NCBI GenBank assembly: GCA_037157565.1
Contig: JAZHRO010000073.1
Location: 18,296,501-18,360,500 of the forward strand
Length of the DNA: 64,000 bases
Direction: 5' to 3'
Source: Thalassia testudinum
Taxonomy: Eukaryota; Streptophyta; Magnoliopsida; Alismatales; Hydrocharitaceae
Each line of letters opens with the position of its first letter. The first letter of the stretch is position 1. Below are positions 32,049 through 44,460 of this stretch, one piece after another. Made by a program: the position numbers and the translations under genes. The notes under the pieces were generated by a model. The model saw only the letters and a list, made by a program, of their open reading frames with translations, made no database searches and was not told the origin of the DNA.

Positions 32049-34348
32049 TGATCGCATTTTTGCATGGTTTGTTAAATTAGGGTTTTAAGTCATTGCAAGG
32101 CATAAAAATGGATTTGCTTTTAAAATTTGTAAGACCTAAATAGGGGAGTATCTAGGGTCATCCAAGAAGGCATTATTTGATAAATCAATCTCTTGCTTGG
32201 AAATGCGGAAATCACCTTTCTTTTTGGTCTTTTCAAATATATATATTTTTTTAGATTTTTGAAATAAAGGAGCAATCGCAAGATGGTGGAAAAAGACTAA
32301 ATTTAATTTAACTACTAGGTGATAAGAAAGTCCTCTTCTCAAGCTCACCCTAGGCACGTGAAGGCCTAGGATAATTGAGAAGAGGGAGTGAAAGTGCTAA
32401 AAACTAAAGTAAAAAAAAGGCTACACCAAGTAGAAAAAGGCAACTTAATATTAAGCGGATTTTTGTTTTACAAAAGTAGAGGAAAGCTTCTACTACAAAA
32501 AGTAAAACTGCAAAAATTAAAACACAAATCCTGGACGATGATGGCGAAGAGGGAATGCTCCTTGCTCCAACTGCAGCTGCTCCCGCAGTTAAAAAGGGTC
32601 TTCCCTCTCTTCTTCTTGAACCAGAGATATTCTCCTCCTAGCAGGCCCTCAGAGGGGCGTGCTTAACTCCTCCAAGGTCGATGGATTTCCACCTTCAAAG
32701 GCTCTTCCTACGGTGGCGTGGACCACCTTTGATTCCTCCTCCAAGGGTGGAAGTGTGCCACCCTCAAGTCCTCTACTTCCTAGGGTAAGCGTGTACCCTA
32801 GGTTGTCCTCCAATGCTTGGCTTCCTTCCTTGGCTAGCGTGGGTACAAGAGAGAAGAGAAGAGGGGAAGGCACCAAGGGGACAAAATGTCCCCGTGATCT
32901 TCTTCTTCTTCTTCTCTTGACCTTCTATGTAGGTGGAAATATAGGTAGAAAAATTGTAGCCAAGGGTGAATTTTTTTGGTGGAATATGATGGGTATTTAT
33001 AGAGGTGGAGAGGGGGGTAGTAGGCGTGGGTTAGGTGGATGGCTAGGATGTATTTAGGTGGTGGTTATGGGTAGTTGGTTGATCCTAGGGCTAAGGTTAG
33101 TTGGCGCCAACCAAGGGGGTGCCATGGGGTGGTTATGGCCATGAAGAGGCACCGATGGTTGGCACCAATTATGGGGCTTCTAGAAGGTAGGTGAGGTGGA
33201 TGGTGGAGATGATTTTTGGGAGAGGTGTATGGTGGAGATGAAGAGGATTTTGGAGGGAAAAAGTGGCGCCAACATGGGGTGGTTATGGTGGTTTTGGTGC
33301 CACTTTGTTGGTGCCCTTTAGTGGTGGTTGAGGGGTGAAAGGTGGTGATGGTGGTGGCACCAACTTAGAGTAGGGTGGAGCTAGCTTAGGTGAGCTTAGG
33401 TAGGGTTGAGTTGGTGGAGCTAGATAGGAAGGGTTTTTAGGTGGTAGATTGACAAGGGAGTTGGAGCCTAGGTAAGCTAAGCTAGCTTAGCAAGTAGTGG
33501 AGTAGAGGAGGAGGAGTTGGAGCTAAGGTTTGAGGATAGGAGCTGAGGAGGAGAAGTCTGAAGCTTGAGCTGGAGCTGGCAGCTGCTGAAAAGGGTGGCA
33601 TGGAGCTACTCTAGCTAGCTTAGCTTGCTAGTTCTTTGCTAGCTGCTAAGCCAAGCTAAAGTAAGTTAGCTTCTGCCATAATGAGCTAAGGTGAGCTGGG
33701 TCTGGTGCTCCCGGGGAGGATCAAGCTAGTTGAGGCAGCTAAGGTAGCTTAGCTCAACTGAGTTGAGCCAAGCTGAATCCTCGAGAGCTGGACTTGAGCT
33801 TCCTGAGCTGAAATGAAGTCATCTCCAGCTGGCCGGAGTTGAGTGGAGCTAGATGTAGCTGGACCTGAGCTGGGGTGAACTCCAGTCAACTCAGATGAGC
33901 TAGCTAGAGCTCCCTGTGGACTAATAGGAGCTGAGATGAGCCAGACTCAGCTAAGTTGAGCTGGATCTGAGCTGACCTGAGCTAGGGTGAGCTAAGATGA
34001 GCTCTCTTGAGCTTCCATTCAGCTGAGATGAGATGAATGGAGCTAGGATGAGCTAACCCTAGTTTTGGTTGGCTGAATTCCAACTATGGTGAGCTGGATC
34101 AAGCTGAGTTCCAGCTGGTGAGAGCTTCTCCTTCACCAGTTACCTTCCTGAGTGCTAGGGTTCTAGGGATTTGGCAATCTGTATATCCCTAACACTCACA
34201 AAAATACATTAAAAAAATAATAAAAAGTGCAATGCATGCCTAACCTAATTAATGCCTAAATGCAGCCCAAAAACCTATTTGCAGAGCAAAATCCTAAGAG
34301 CTAGGTTTGTTTTAATGCATAAGAATGGTGATAAACTGGTGTTTATCA
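32049..34348 (-). mobile_element. Solo LTR F, Athila type, 2300 bp
   Basis: The ends are TGATCGCA..GTTTATCA, resembling LTR A (TGATAGCA..GTTTATCA). It is flanked by gccac on both sides and has no primer site or polypurine tract next to it, so it is a solo LTR left by recombination between two LTRs. A TATA box (CTATAAATA, minus strand) lies at 32994-33002. The U5 signature is decayed (agggtcatccaagaaggca, near 32153). The upstream U3 half is filled with AGCT-rich text (33360-34140). Confidence 0.85.
33360..34140. repeat. Degenerate AGCT/GAGCTgag repeat in LTR F U3
   Basis: Roughly 780 bases are dominated by variants of tgagctgag and agctaggt. The word AGCT recurs every 5-20 bases, with no fixed period. 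It lies upstream (minus sense) of the LTR's TATA box. Confidence 0.75.
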
Positions 34349-34353
34349 GCCAC
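34349..34353. repeat. Target-site duplication of solo LTR F, right copy (gccac)
   Basis: Identical to 32044-32048. Confidence 0.85.
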
Positions 34354-34881
34354 TCACCTAGAAAAGAGATTTAAAGAAAGAAAAAAAAATTGATAAGCCA
34401 AAAAATGAGGAGAAAAATAAGCCTTAACCTAGAACCCCCACCAAATAATATGCACCTTGTTACAAATGGGTGCAAATCTTCCACCAAATATTACAATAAA
34501 AACACCTTGCTACAAACGGGTATTTACCTATAGATTTTTGAAAATACGGAGATATTAGGAACCCTCTTGGGAGATACACACCTAGGGTATTGACCTTGGA
34601 ATAGAAACGTAGTGAGGAGAAAGCTGCCAAATCTTCGTAAGGCCAATTCGAAAACTAGATCTGTAGAGTGAAGAGATATTCTAACTCTTATCACCTTAGT
34701 TTCCTATTTGATCATACTACATAGAAGATGCTTGTTTCTCACATTCAATTCAAACCTTGGGTGGGTTGACTTAGTCATAGAAAGTTGCTCTCTAGACCCA
34801 AGTCTGATGGCTAATAGGATCCCCGATTTGATTTGGGCAGTACAAATTTGAGTCGATACTTGAGAACTGTTGGGTCTTTGC
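34354..34881 (+). other. Element E: 3' untranslated region, second part
   Basis: This continues the 31141-32048 segment once solo LTR F is removed. It is AT-rich with no open frame. The last five bases (tttgc) are the left copy of element G's target-site duplication. Confidence 0.6.
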
Positions 34882-36554
34882 TAACCGTGTTATTTTAGTT
34901 TTCAAAAATATAAATCAAGATCGTTGCAGTATAGAATTGAATGGCGAATAATGCGAATCAAAACTAATTAAATAAACCATTCATGAAGGAGCGAGTCGTG
35001 TCCACAGGGAGGCAATGGCTATTACAAACTTGCAAGAGTCAGAAACTAATGTTCACTATTAATTTCGTCAAGAAATTGAGACAAATCCGCCTTCAAATTA
35101 AGAAACCAACAAGAGATCATGCTGAAATGACATTTATGAGAAAGATGGAGGACCATTGCATAAACTCGCCACAATATTCAAATAATAAAAACAAAAATCG
35201 AAAGTGGCAATGGCATGTAAATGTAATTATTAATAGGGACAAAAACAAGGGATTTGCTTTGTTGGTTCTCACACACGAAGGGGAGGGAGGACAGAGGTGA
35301 GATTCTCGTCGGAGGTAGCTACTGTCGAGCTGCTTCTTTTGGTGGTGGCGGCGGGGCTCGATGTGGCCGAATGTGACCGGTCAGAGAGGAGGCCAGAGTG
35401 AGTGCCTAGAAGCCTGTTGAAGGTGTTAGAGCTGCTCAACACGCGGCTACTGGAGAGGTGCAACAAGGTGGCTGCTGGTTGCGCGAGGGGACGCGCGTGG
35501 GCGTGCAGGAGGTGCAAAGCGGTGTTGGTGGTGCGCTTGTCTGCTGCATGTGTGGGTGCCCTGCTGGCCGCACGTGGGCTGGAGGCGAGGGAGCGCAGCG
35601 AGGGGCGCGCATGGTGCGCGTAGAGGCTGTGCGCGCAATCTGGTCCAGCAGGCAGTAAGAGCGGTGCTACGCGCTGGGGGTGCCAACGCTAGAAGTGGCA
35701 GTGGCATGCACGAAGATGGCGAGGAGATGCGCATGGTGTGCGTGGAGGCTGTGCGCGCAGTCTTGTCAGACAGGCGATGAAGGAGGTAGCGCCTGGTGGG
35801 TCTGTTGGTGGTTGAAGATGTTGGGTTTGTTGGTGGAAGAGAAACAGAGGAAAAGAAAGAAGAAGAAGAAGATGGGGATGTTGGTGGTAGTGGTGAACGT
35901 GGATAGGGGTAGGGGCACAGTGAGAAGATGCGAAGATGGTGTGCACGGTGGTGGGATTGCAAGGCTCACGGTTGGTGGTGTGGAATGTCACTCCACATGC
36001 CCACAGAGGCGAGGCTTTGCTAAGGAAGAGGCCCGTGGTGGTGAGACGGAGGAGCTTGAAGCTCTGCATAGTGATGGAGTGAGGGTGGTGGCCTCCTTCA
36101 AGATGGAAGCAGCACCCGCTCTCTTGTAGCCGTGGCTGCATGCATTTGAAATGGAGCGTGAGCATTGAAGGCTCCATATCCACTTTTCACGGAGGAGGAA
36201 TGCTCGCAGCTGTGGCTAGAGTGAATGGTGCAGGAGGAAGCGGAGTCATTCCTGTGGAAGAAGAAGAAGAAGAATAAAATATTAAAATATTAGGATTATT
36301 TATGCACAAATCCTTAACTTCTATGTTAATTAAAACAATGCATGTAATGCACCTAATTGATTACTAATCATATGCATGCAATTCTAAGTTAATTCTAAAT
36401 GCATTTAGATATGAATGCCACACATGAATTATGCCATTAAGCTAAAAATATGAATTAATTTATTTACATCCTAATGTATGCTATCTAAATGTTAAAATTA
36501 ACCTAATGTCTAGGCACTTAAATACCTAAATAGCCCACAAATATGGGCCAATCA
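34882..36554 (-). repeat. Element G: 3' LTR
   Basis: It aligns with 44461-46153 throughout: caaatggcgaataatgc-like and gtccacagggaggcaatggc are shared. Its inner terminus reads TAACCGTG where the other copy has TGACCATG, so the terminal TG has mutated. The tRNA-Asp-like stretch at 34921-34934 has one mismatch to the other copy. The TATA position is mutated to gtagcc near 36127. Confidence 0.85.
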
Positions 36555-37820
36555 AATACCCCCATGCCTAGTTTTTGCTAGTCCCTAGCAAATTCAAGCA
36601 TGACTTAACACTCCAAGTTATCCAAGCTAACTCAATTGCCCTTTTCATAGAAATTAGGTTGAACCATCTAACCGTAAATCATAAGGTACCCAAGTAGTTG
36701 TGAGTTACAGACTAGGTCAGCTAAGGACGAGTTGCAGGCATAGGTTTCCTTGATTTCTAACTCTACCCTAGGGTTTATTGATCCCAGAGATTAAAGCATC
36801 AGTGCATGTGCATTGGTCTCATTTATTTGAGGTTGGTATGATTGACAACCTAGAAAGAAAGAAAGACGATTTTATATATATATATATATATATTATTCCT
36901 CTAAGTCTAACCTTGGATCAGCTATCAACACAGTCTGTGTCAGATTCATTGTCCCCATCACCGAACCTCGAAGGGTGCCTGGCTTTCGATGCTTCGAGAT
37001 AACACTGCCCATAGCAACCTCAAGAACTCCTGGCAATCGACACTTCAAGATAGTATCACCCATGGATTTCTTAAGCAAATTCAGGCCTATGGCAATCGGC
37101 ACTTTGAGATAGTGTTGCCCATGGAACCTGAATCGCACAATGCACTTACATGCCCCCAGTAGGATAGATATCCTAAGAGACAAGCGTCGAGGAGGTGACA
37201 TGTTATCATCACATCCTCAAGGTAAGTATATACTCCACCGCTCCTGCGGCAGGAACTCTTCCAATCAAATTATGTTTTCAAGCTTCTCCTAAGTCAGAAC
37301 TAAGAGAACCAAATTTTCTTCAAGAAATGAATTAGGGTGATCACTATTTACATAAGACCAAGTGTGTGTGAAATGTGGATGCTTAGGTTACAAGGACCCA
37401 TAAACCAAAAGGTAGAAAAAGACACCAGGTACTACCCAACCTTTAACTCAATCCCTACCTTTCCTTCCTCAACCTCTTGAGGAATGGCCTGCAACTTAAC
37501 TCCTACTTAAGTTTTTAAGTCCAAACAAACCCTAAAGTTCTAAAGTTAGTAGTTCAACCCTAGTTCTTATAATTAAATACCTAGAGTTAGCTTAGGTAAA
37601 CCTAAAGTCTTGGTCTCATTCTTAAAGATGCAGAGCCCAGCCGGTTAAGCATAATAAATTTTTTTTTTGGAATGCAATATGCATGCATGAATGCAAAATG
37701 TAGACATGCTATAAACAGATGCCTCAGGTCCTATCCCCCCATGCCTGGTTCAAACAATGTTCTCAATGGAAACAAAAACAGTTAAGAGAAGATGTTACCT
37801 GAGGCGGAGAATAACAGGAA
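36555..37820 (-). other. Element G: 3' untranslated region with triple repeat
   Basis: The polypurine-like taggcatgggggta-type tract abuts the LTR (36555-36570). A second, ggcatgggggga, lies at about 37734-37745. The 29-bp TCGA..TTCGAGATA..CCATGG motif is at 36986-37014, 37037-37065 and 37097-37125. A (TA)n run lies at 36872-36893. Confidence 0.8.
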
Positions 37821-38768
37821 CTAAGGCTCCTCAAGAGTGACATCATCAACTAGATGGCCATCCAAAGTAATGTACAGTTTCAATCATTGGCCGTTGACGG
37901 TAAAGGGCATTGCTGAAGAGGAAAGGCTCTTGATCTCCACAACCCCATGAGGAAACACTTTAGTGATTATGTATGGCCCATCCCAATGTAATTTCAATTT
38001 TCCTAGGAAAAGCTTAAGTCTGGAATTGAAAAGCCAGACTTGTTGGTTGGGCTCAAAGGCCTTTCTAAGGATATACTTATCATGCAAGACCTTAGTTCTC
38101 TTTTTATAAGCTTGAGAGGTGTCATAAGCATCATTCCTCAATTCCTCAAGCTCACTTAATTCCAGAAGTCGTGCCTTACCCACCTTTTCTAAATCCATGT
38201 TGATACTTCGGATAGCCCAAAGTGCCCTATGTTTTAGCTCAACGGGTAAATGGCATGCTTTCCCGTACACCATCCGAAAGGGAAATGTGCCCAGAGAGGT
38301 CTTGTAAGCCGTTCGATAAGCCCATAAAGCATCATCGAGTTTTTGGGACCAGTCTTTTCTATCAGGCCTAACGGTCTTTTCTAAAAAATTCTTGATCTCC
38401 CTATTTGACACTTCAACCTGGCCACTCATCTGAGGATGGTAAGGGGTAGCGACCTTGTGAGTCACTCCCAGACTCCTAAGCAGTCGATTGAAGTGGTGGT
38501 TTCGGAAATGAGGTCCCCCATCACTTATAATGGTCTTAGGGTAGCCAAAGCGAGATATGATATTAGCCTTCACAAATTTCAAGACCACAGAGTGGTCATT
38601 TATGCATGTAGGAATGGCCTCTATCCATTTAGAGACATAATCAACGGCTGCCAAGATATATTCATAACCATGGGATGAAGGGAAGGGGCCCATAAAGTCA
38701 ATTCCCCAAACATTGAAAATTTCAACAGGTTCAATGGGGGTGTTGAGGCATCTCATTCCTCTTCCCAA
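37821..38768 (-). pseudogene. Element G: integrase
   Basis: The integrase core is intact in sequence: GIDFMG, ISDGG and the E of VEVSNREIK keep the D,D-35-E arrangement. The C-terminal domain follows with [18 protein letters not shown] at 37884 truncates the frame at VNGQ, where relatives continue; residual reading goes on to about 37821. The HHCC finger lies upstream in another frame. Confidence 0.85.
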
Positions 38769-39806
38769 TCATTCCAGCCCGTTGACATCTAATATAGGCT
38801 TTAACAAAATTATGAGAATCTTTAAATAACGAACACCAAAAATTAGATTGGAGAACCTTAAAAGAAGTTTTCTTAACACCAAAGTGTCCTCCATAATGAA
38901 GTTCATGGCAAAACTCAGCACACTTTGTTGCTCCTCTTCAAGCACGCATCGTCTCAGTACTTGGTCTTGTCCAATTCTAAATAATTCAGGCTCTTCCCAA
39001 TGAAAGTATCTAGCTTGGGAAATGAATCTCTTCCTTTTCTGCTCATCCCAAGAGCCAGGAGTCTCTCCAATGACCAAGTAATTGACAGTATCAGCATACC
39101 AAGGTGAAGTTGGTGTTACCGCCATAAGGGTTTCATCAGGAAATGTCTCGCGAATGTCTCCAGATGGAGAGTCATCAAGTGGAAGGTGAGACAAGTGGTC
39201 AGCCACTACATTTTCTACTTTCTTTTCACATATCTCCAAGTCAAACTCTTGAAGGAGTAGGATCCACCTAATCAAACATGGCTTAGAATCCTTCTTGGCA
39301 ATGAAATGTTTCACTGCCTCATGATCAGTGAAAATAACCACCTCTGACCCAAGAAGATAAGACCTAAACTTCTCCAGAGTAAAAACTATAGCAAGTAATT
39401 CTTTTTCAGTGACGGTGTAGTTTTGTTGTGGTTCAGTTAAAGTCTTGCTGGCATAGTGCAACATATGTGGTCTTCCCTCAACCCTTTGTCCAAAGATGAC
39501 TCCCACTGCATAATCCGAAGCATCACACATCAGCTCAAATGGGAGTGTCCAATCTAGAGCTCAAAGAATAGGAACAGAGATCAAGGCCTCCTTCAGAGTT
39601 TGAAATGTCTTGGCACACTTTGAATCAAAATTGAAGGAAGATTCCTTTGCCAATAAGCCGCAAAGTGGCCTAGAAATTTTACTGAAATTCTTAATAAAGC
39701 ACCTACAAAAGCCAACATGGCCCAGAAAGGATCTAATCTGTTTAACATTTGTGGGCAATGGGAGTTTGGAAATAGAATCAACATTGGCTTTATCTACTTC
39801 CAAACC
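38769..39806 (-). pseudogene. Element G: RT end, RNase H and integrase finger
   Basis: 39561-39803 holds the RT thumb ([13 protein letters not shown]). RNase H runs from about 39530 with [26 protein letters not shown] and ADHLSHL, the expected D-E-D-D residues. The zinc-finger region near 38930-38770 lies in a shifted frame. A stop separates the RT and RNase H blocks near 39558 and another lies at about 39804. Confidence 0.85.
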
Positions 39807-40341
39807 TCACTCAGACACAACATGCCCAAGTACAATTTCTTTTTGTACCATGAAGTGGCTTTTCTCCCAGCTGAGGACTAAACCAGTTTCCTTACATCTC
39901 TTCAACACATTCTCTAAGTGTAGGAGACACTGGTCGAAAGATGAGCCATAAATGGAGAAGTCATCCATAAACACTTCAACACACTCGTTAATTATGTTCG
40001 AGAAAATGGACATCATACATCGCTGGAAGGTTGCCACTGCAAAGGTACTGTAAGGACTCATGAAAGTTGTCTTCTCCTGGTCATCAAGGAAGACTGCAAC
40101 CTAGTTGTACCCAGAATATCCATCGAGAAAGCAATAGTACTTATTCCCCACCAATTTTTTGAGAATCTGGTCAATAAAAGTCAAGGGAAAATGATCTTTC
40201 TAGGTAGCAGTGTTCAACTTGCGGTAATCAATGCAGACCCTCCATCCAGTTGAGGGTCTAGTCACAACTTGTTCACCTTGGTCATTAAACTCCACAGTAA
40301 AGCCTGCCTTCTTTGGCACCACATGAATAGGACTTACCCAT
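39807..40341 (-). pseudogene. Element G: RT core with a deletion
   Basis: VCIDYRKLN, YCFLDGYSGYN and VFMDDFSIYG (catalytic FMDD near 39960) are present. At about 40040 the reading goes straight from FMSPYSTFA to ATFQRC, so the conserved block containing MPFGLCNAP is missing. Stops near 40198 and 40101 read TAG where the family usually has glutamine or tryptophan. The enzyme cannot be functional. Confidence 0.85.
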
Positions 40342-40344
40342 TTA

Positions 40345-41160
40345 CTATCTGCAATGGGATATATGATCAGCGTCCAACCACTTTAGAATTTCCCTTTTAA
40401 CCACCTCCCTCATATTAGGGTTAAGACGTCTCTGCATGTCCCTAAAGGACTTGATGGAATCATCAGTATAAATGTGGTGCATGCAAAGTGTAGAGTCTAT
40501 AACCTTAATGTCAGCAATGCTCCAAGCAATAGCTTCCTTGTGCCTAGACAAACATTTAATCAGAGCTTCCTCCTGTGCCTCAGATAGCACAGCCAAAATG
40601 ATAACTGGAAGTGTATCATTGGCACCCAAGAATATGTACTTGAGAGTGTCCGGGAGGGGTTTCAACTCAAGGTCAGGGGCTTGTATGGTTGAGGGTTTCA
40701 CAGTAGATGTCCCCATCTCAAGTAGCAGATCTACTTTGGGTAGAGATGATGGGGAAAGAGACTCAGCAGAAACACCCAGCAACTCCTCAAGTTCTAGTAT
40801 ATCCCCTTCACATTCCTCCAAGAGATGGGAATGCTCATTTAGCATGACGTACTGAAGGGGGTCATCACATAACATTACAGGGGTTGTCTCTTCAATCAGG
40901 TCATCTATCACCTCAACTTGGGAACAATCCTCAAGCCCAGCTTGTTTATAAGCGTCAAACACATTAAGATGGATTTTCCTATTCCCAAAGCCCATTTTTA
41001 ATGCCCCAGTATTGCAATTGATTAAAGCATGCAAAGTTGCAGGAAAAGGGCAGCCCAAAATGATGGAGGGCTTGGTTGGCTTGTTGGTAGGGTCAATGTC
41101 CAAACCTAAAAAGTCAATGAGGAAGAAGAAATCTTCTGCTCTCACAAGGACATCTTCCAA
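40345..41160 (-). pseudogene. Element G: protease end and RT N-terminus
   Basis: It contains PSIILGCPFPAT (the ILGRPF equivalent), ELKPLPDTLKYIFLG, MQRRLNPNMREVVKREILKW and then a frame change near 40360. The order matches residues about 850-1095 of C's polyprotein. Confidence 0.8.
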
Positions 41161-41196
41161 AATTCCCCGCGGTGTCTTGAGTGATCGATCAGCAAC

Positions 41197-41622
41197 TTAG
41201 TGGATTATCGGGTTAGGCTTCAGATTGCCTCCCCCAAGTTGTTCATACACGTAGCTCGGAAGGATGTTCACCCCCGCACCCAGATGAAGTAGAGTCTCAT
41301 CTATCTGTAAGTCACCAATGACCACCGAGGTGTACGGGGCTCCTGGGTCCTTAAGTTTCAGGGGTGTGCCATTTTGAACTATTGAGCTAACAGAATCAGG
41401 CAGGACAACTTTTGATTGGACCTGTTTCCTAGATTGCCACTTTTTCATGCACAGGTTCTTTAGAAAGCGAGCATAAGACGAAATATGCCTAATAGCCTCA
41501 AGCAAAGGCAGGTTAATCTGCACTTGCTTGAGGGTCACCATGATCTCATCCGTCTTATCTTTGGCTCCAAATGGGCCAACAGAAGTCTGCCCAGAGGTGG
41601 ATAAGTGCTTTGGAAAAGGCAC
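41197..41622 (-). pseudogene. Element G: Athila block and protease active region
   Basis: NLPLLEAIRHISSYARFLKNL corresponds to C's residues 735-755. LHLGAGVNILPSYVYEQLGGG is the protease active region, with H in place of the catalytic D of DLGAS. A stop near 41197 breaks the link to the next block. Confidence 0.8.
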
Positions 41623-42254
41623 TCTCAGTCTCTGGGTGGAAGGGTTGTCATGTCAGGTAAGGGGTGGAACGGGGGCAACCTCTTCCGGTGAGGTGATTTC
41701 AAGAGGAGGAGATTTGGGCAATTCTTCTCCAGTGGGGGAGAATGTCAAGGTGGATGGGCTTTCAGAAGGTGAGACTATAGGAGCATCAGGTTTGGAAATT
41801 TCTTTCCCACTCCTCAAAATAGTCACCGCCTAGGCATGCTCCCTAAAGACAATCCCTTTTCCTTTAGGATTCTCCTCAACAGCACTGGGAAGCTTCCCAG
41901 TTTCCCTCTATCTAACGGCCTCAACAAGGTGTCCTATCTGCGATTTCATTTCATGTATAGCCTTGTCATGAGATTGGATGATGGCACTTTGACTTTCTTG
42001 CATAGTTCTCAACATTGCCTTCAATTCATCCGTCTAAGAGGTCTTTGGTTGGGCAAAGGTCTGAGGTTGGTTCAATTGTTGGTTTTGAAAGGGTTGTGGT
42101 TTATAATTCCCTGAATTTGAGACATTCCCTTGTCTCCATGAAAAGTTTGGGTGATTCCTCCATCCCTCATTATAATTGTTGGAAAAAGGTCTTTACGAGG
42201 TCTAGGATGGAACCCTTGAGCAGCATTCATGTTTGCCTATACAAGCTCAGGGAA

Positions 42255-43182
42255 TTAGGAGGCCAAGTGGCAATCCACAGTGGCATGCATATTGCCTTGG
42301 CAAATGGAGCATTCTGAAACTTGGGATATGGAGGTGCTAGATGTGAATTGGTCTGGGCTCGACATAAGCCTTTCCATATTTTGATTCAACAATTGAATCT
42401 GATAGGCTGAATTCTGGGTGTCCCTTACATCATTTGCCTCCAACTTTCTTTGCATGAGATTGGGTTTTCTATCCAAGTAGGTAGAATTCAAGTGAATAGA
42501 ATTCTAACTCAAGTATCAAAAAGGTTCCAAGCTTCATCCTCAATCTTAGATAGAAAGGTTCCTGCACAGGCACCATCCACAGTCTACCTATGCGAATCAT
42601 TAAGTCCAATGTAGAACCTTTCAACCAATTGCCACTTGGGCACCTGGTGATGCGGGCAAAGTCTCAAAAGGTCATTAAAGTGCTCCCATGCATCATGGAA
42701 AGCTTCCCCATCCTTTTGAACAAAACTCATAATTTCCCTCCTGTACTGCTCATGGGGAAATACTTCTTTAGAAACTCCTTCTTCAAGGCATCCCAAGTGT
42801 TAATACCATGTAAGGTATGATACCAATACTTGACCTTGTCCTTGAGGGAGAAAGGAAAGAGGGTACGCATTTGGGTGTCATCAGTAACGGCCTGCAGCTT
42901 CACTGTGGAACAGACCTCGGTGAATTCCTCTATATGGCTGTAAGGGTCTTCCCTAGTAGTACCATAAAAGGAGGGCAACAAGGATATGGTACTGCTTTTG
43001 ATCTCATAAGGATTGTCCCCTCCAGTTCTAGGTAGTGCAGGGCTAGTTTGATTGGTCGGAATGAAATATTCTGTAAGGCTCCTTTGACCAGCCATTACTT
43101 CCCTTGGGAGGTTCCTTCTTAGGATTCTTTCAGGTTTAGGATCAAACACAAGTTGTCTCCTAAGAGATTGCCTACCAAGCAT
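42255..43182 (-). pseudogene. Element G: gag
   Basis: From 43182 (MLGRQSLRRQLVFDPKPERI) the capsid-like region reads SFYGTTREDPYSHIEEF, VKYWYHTLHGINTW and EFLKKYFP. A frame change near 42760-42790 leads to AFHDAWEHFNDLLRLCPHHQ and VPKWQLVERFY. After further stops, 42255-42491 holds a CX2CX4HX4C knuckle (CSICQGNMHATVDC), which element C's gag lacks. Confidence 0.85.
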
Positions 43183-44438
43183 GCACTACAAACACAATTC
43201 AAAAGGACTTGTTAGGTCTTTATAGGTTCAGGCTTTTGACTATAATTCAGACTGTAGGTGACAAAGCAAGTTTCCCAATCAATTATGCATCTATGGTCGA
43301 CCTACGAAATGCCTAAAAAGGCCTAGTTGGAGCTTAGATGCTCTTCCCTTAAGCTCAAATGGTAGTGCAACTCCAAAGACAGAAGATTGAGGGATGCAAG
43401 TAAGCCTAAGCCTTCCTTTGAAGCTATGCTTTCGCGGTGCTTCTTAAATACCCCCAAAAATCTGTGTCAGGGTATCCCCCTCTTTGAAGTTACAAAACCT
43501 TTGATCTCGAGTTCTGAACACTTTAGAATCCAAAGGTAGGAGGGTTCTTTACTTAGCAGCTCAAAAACCTAGGAGTATCTAAATGCGTGCTTTGGTGCAA
43601 AGATCAAACAAGTGTCCATACACCTCAAAAGTTTTGAGTTTGAATTTTGAACCGTAGCACAATGTTTGAAAATCAAGTCCTTGGTTTTTAAATGTCCCTC
43701 CTTTAGTTAAGTCCTTTCCCGAATTTAAAGGCAACCACTTGTTAGATTGTTTCAAATAAAAATAGATGGTCTTGCAATTACATTCAGATGCAAATGCATG
43801 ATCAAGATATGGATGCATAGTAAGAGGATGCATACCTTGCTTCCAACAATCTTCAATGGGATGCACGCAAAAGCAAGCAAAATAAATCTAGAGGCTGCTC
43901 ATTCACTCCTAAATGGTCGTCCTAAAGCAGGAAGCTCATGTTTTTTTTGTTTTTCTTTTAGCTACTTATGCACAAACAAATAAAGGATAAATAACCCACA
44001 AAAGAAAACCTAGATCTAAAAAAAAGGGAACATGCTCCCGAAAAATTACCCACATAGGGGCCTAAAAGAAGGTCGAGGAACAAACCCCTCAACGGTACCC
44101 TAGAACAAGGGTCTCAAACAAAATGTGCAAGGAAAATTAAGTCTAAAGTCTAAATCCTACTCTAATCAAATCAAAGAATAAATGTGCGAAGATGATCATC
44201 ACGTCCTCGTCCTTCCTCTCCTAGCAATCTAGTTCCTTGTAAGGTGACTCAAACAATTTCTCCTCTGGTGATGTCAGGGGTCACCTCTCACGATGGCTAG
44301 TGTGATGGTGAGTCATAGAATGTGTCGCAGAGCGTTGGCACTCGCACCAAAACACAAAAGATCCAAATTTAAATATGCTTCCAAAATTTAAATCAATGTG
44401 AACAAATGAATGAATGTGATTTTATTAAGCTTACTGCC
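43183..44438 (-). other. Element G: 5' leader
   Basis: This is 1.25 kb of noncoding leader between gag and the primer site. A minus-strand frame at 43579-43866 shows no motif. No similarity to the B/C/D leader block was noticed. Confidence 0.6.
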
Positions 44439-44456
44439 TCCCCGGTAACGGCACCA
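44439..44456 (-). promoter_or_regulatory. Element G: tRNA-Asp primer-binding site
   Basis: Sixteen of 18 bases match. The two differences are one C to T and one G to A. Four T's separate it from the LTR at 44461. Confidence 0.85.
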
Positions 44457-44460
44457 TTTT

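Noticed and set aside
34879..34881. Left border of element G at tgc (34879), giving a TG end
   Set aside because: Alignment with the other LTR (TGACCATG against TAACCGTG) puts the border at 34882, and only then do the flanks tttgc/tttgt match.
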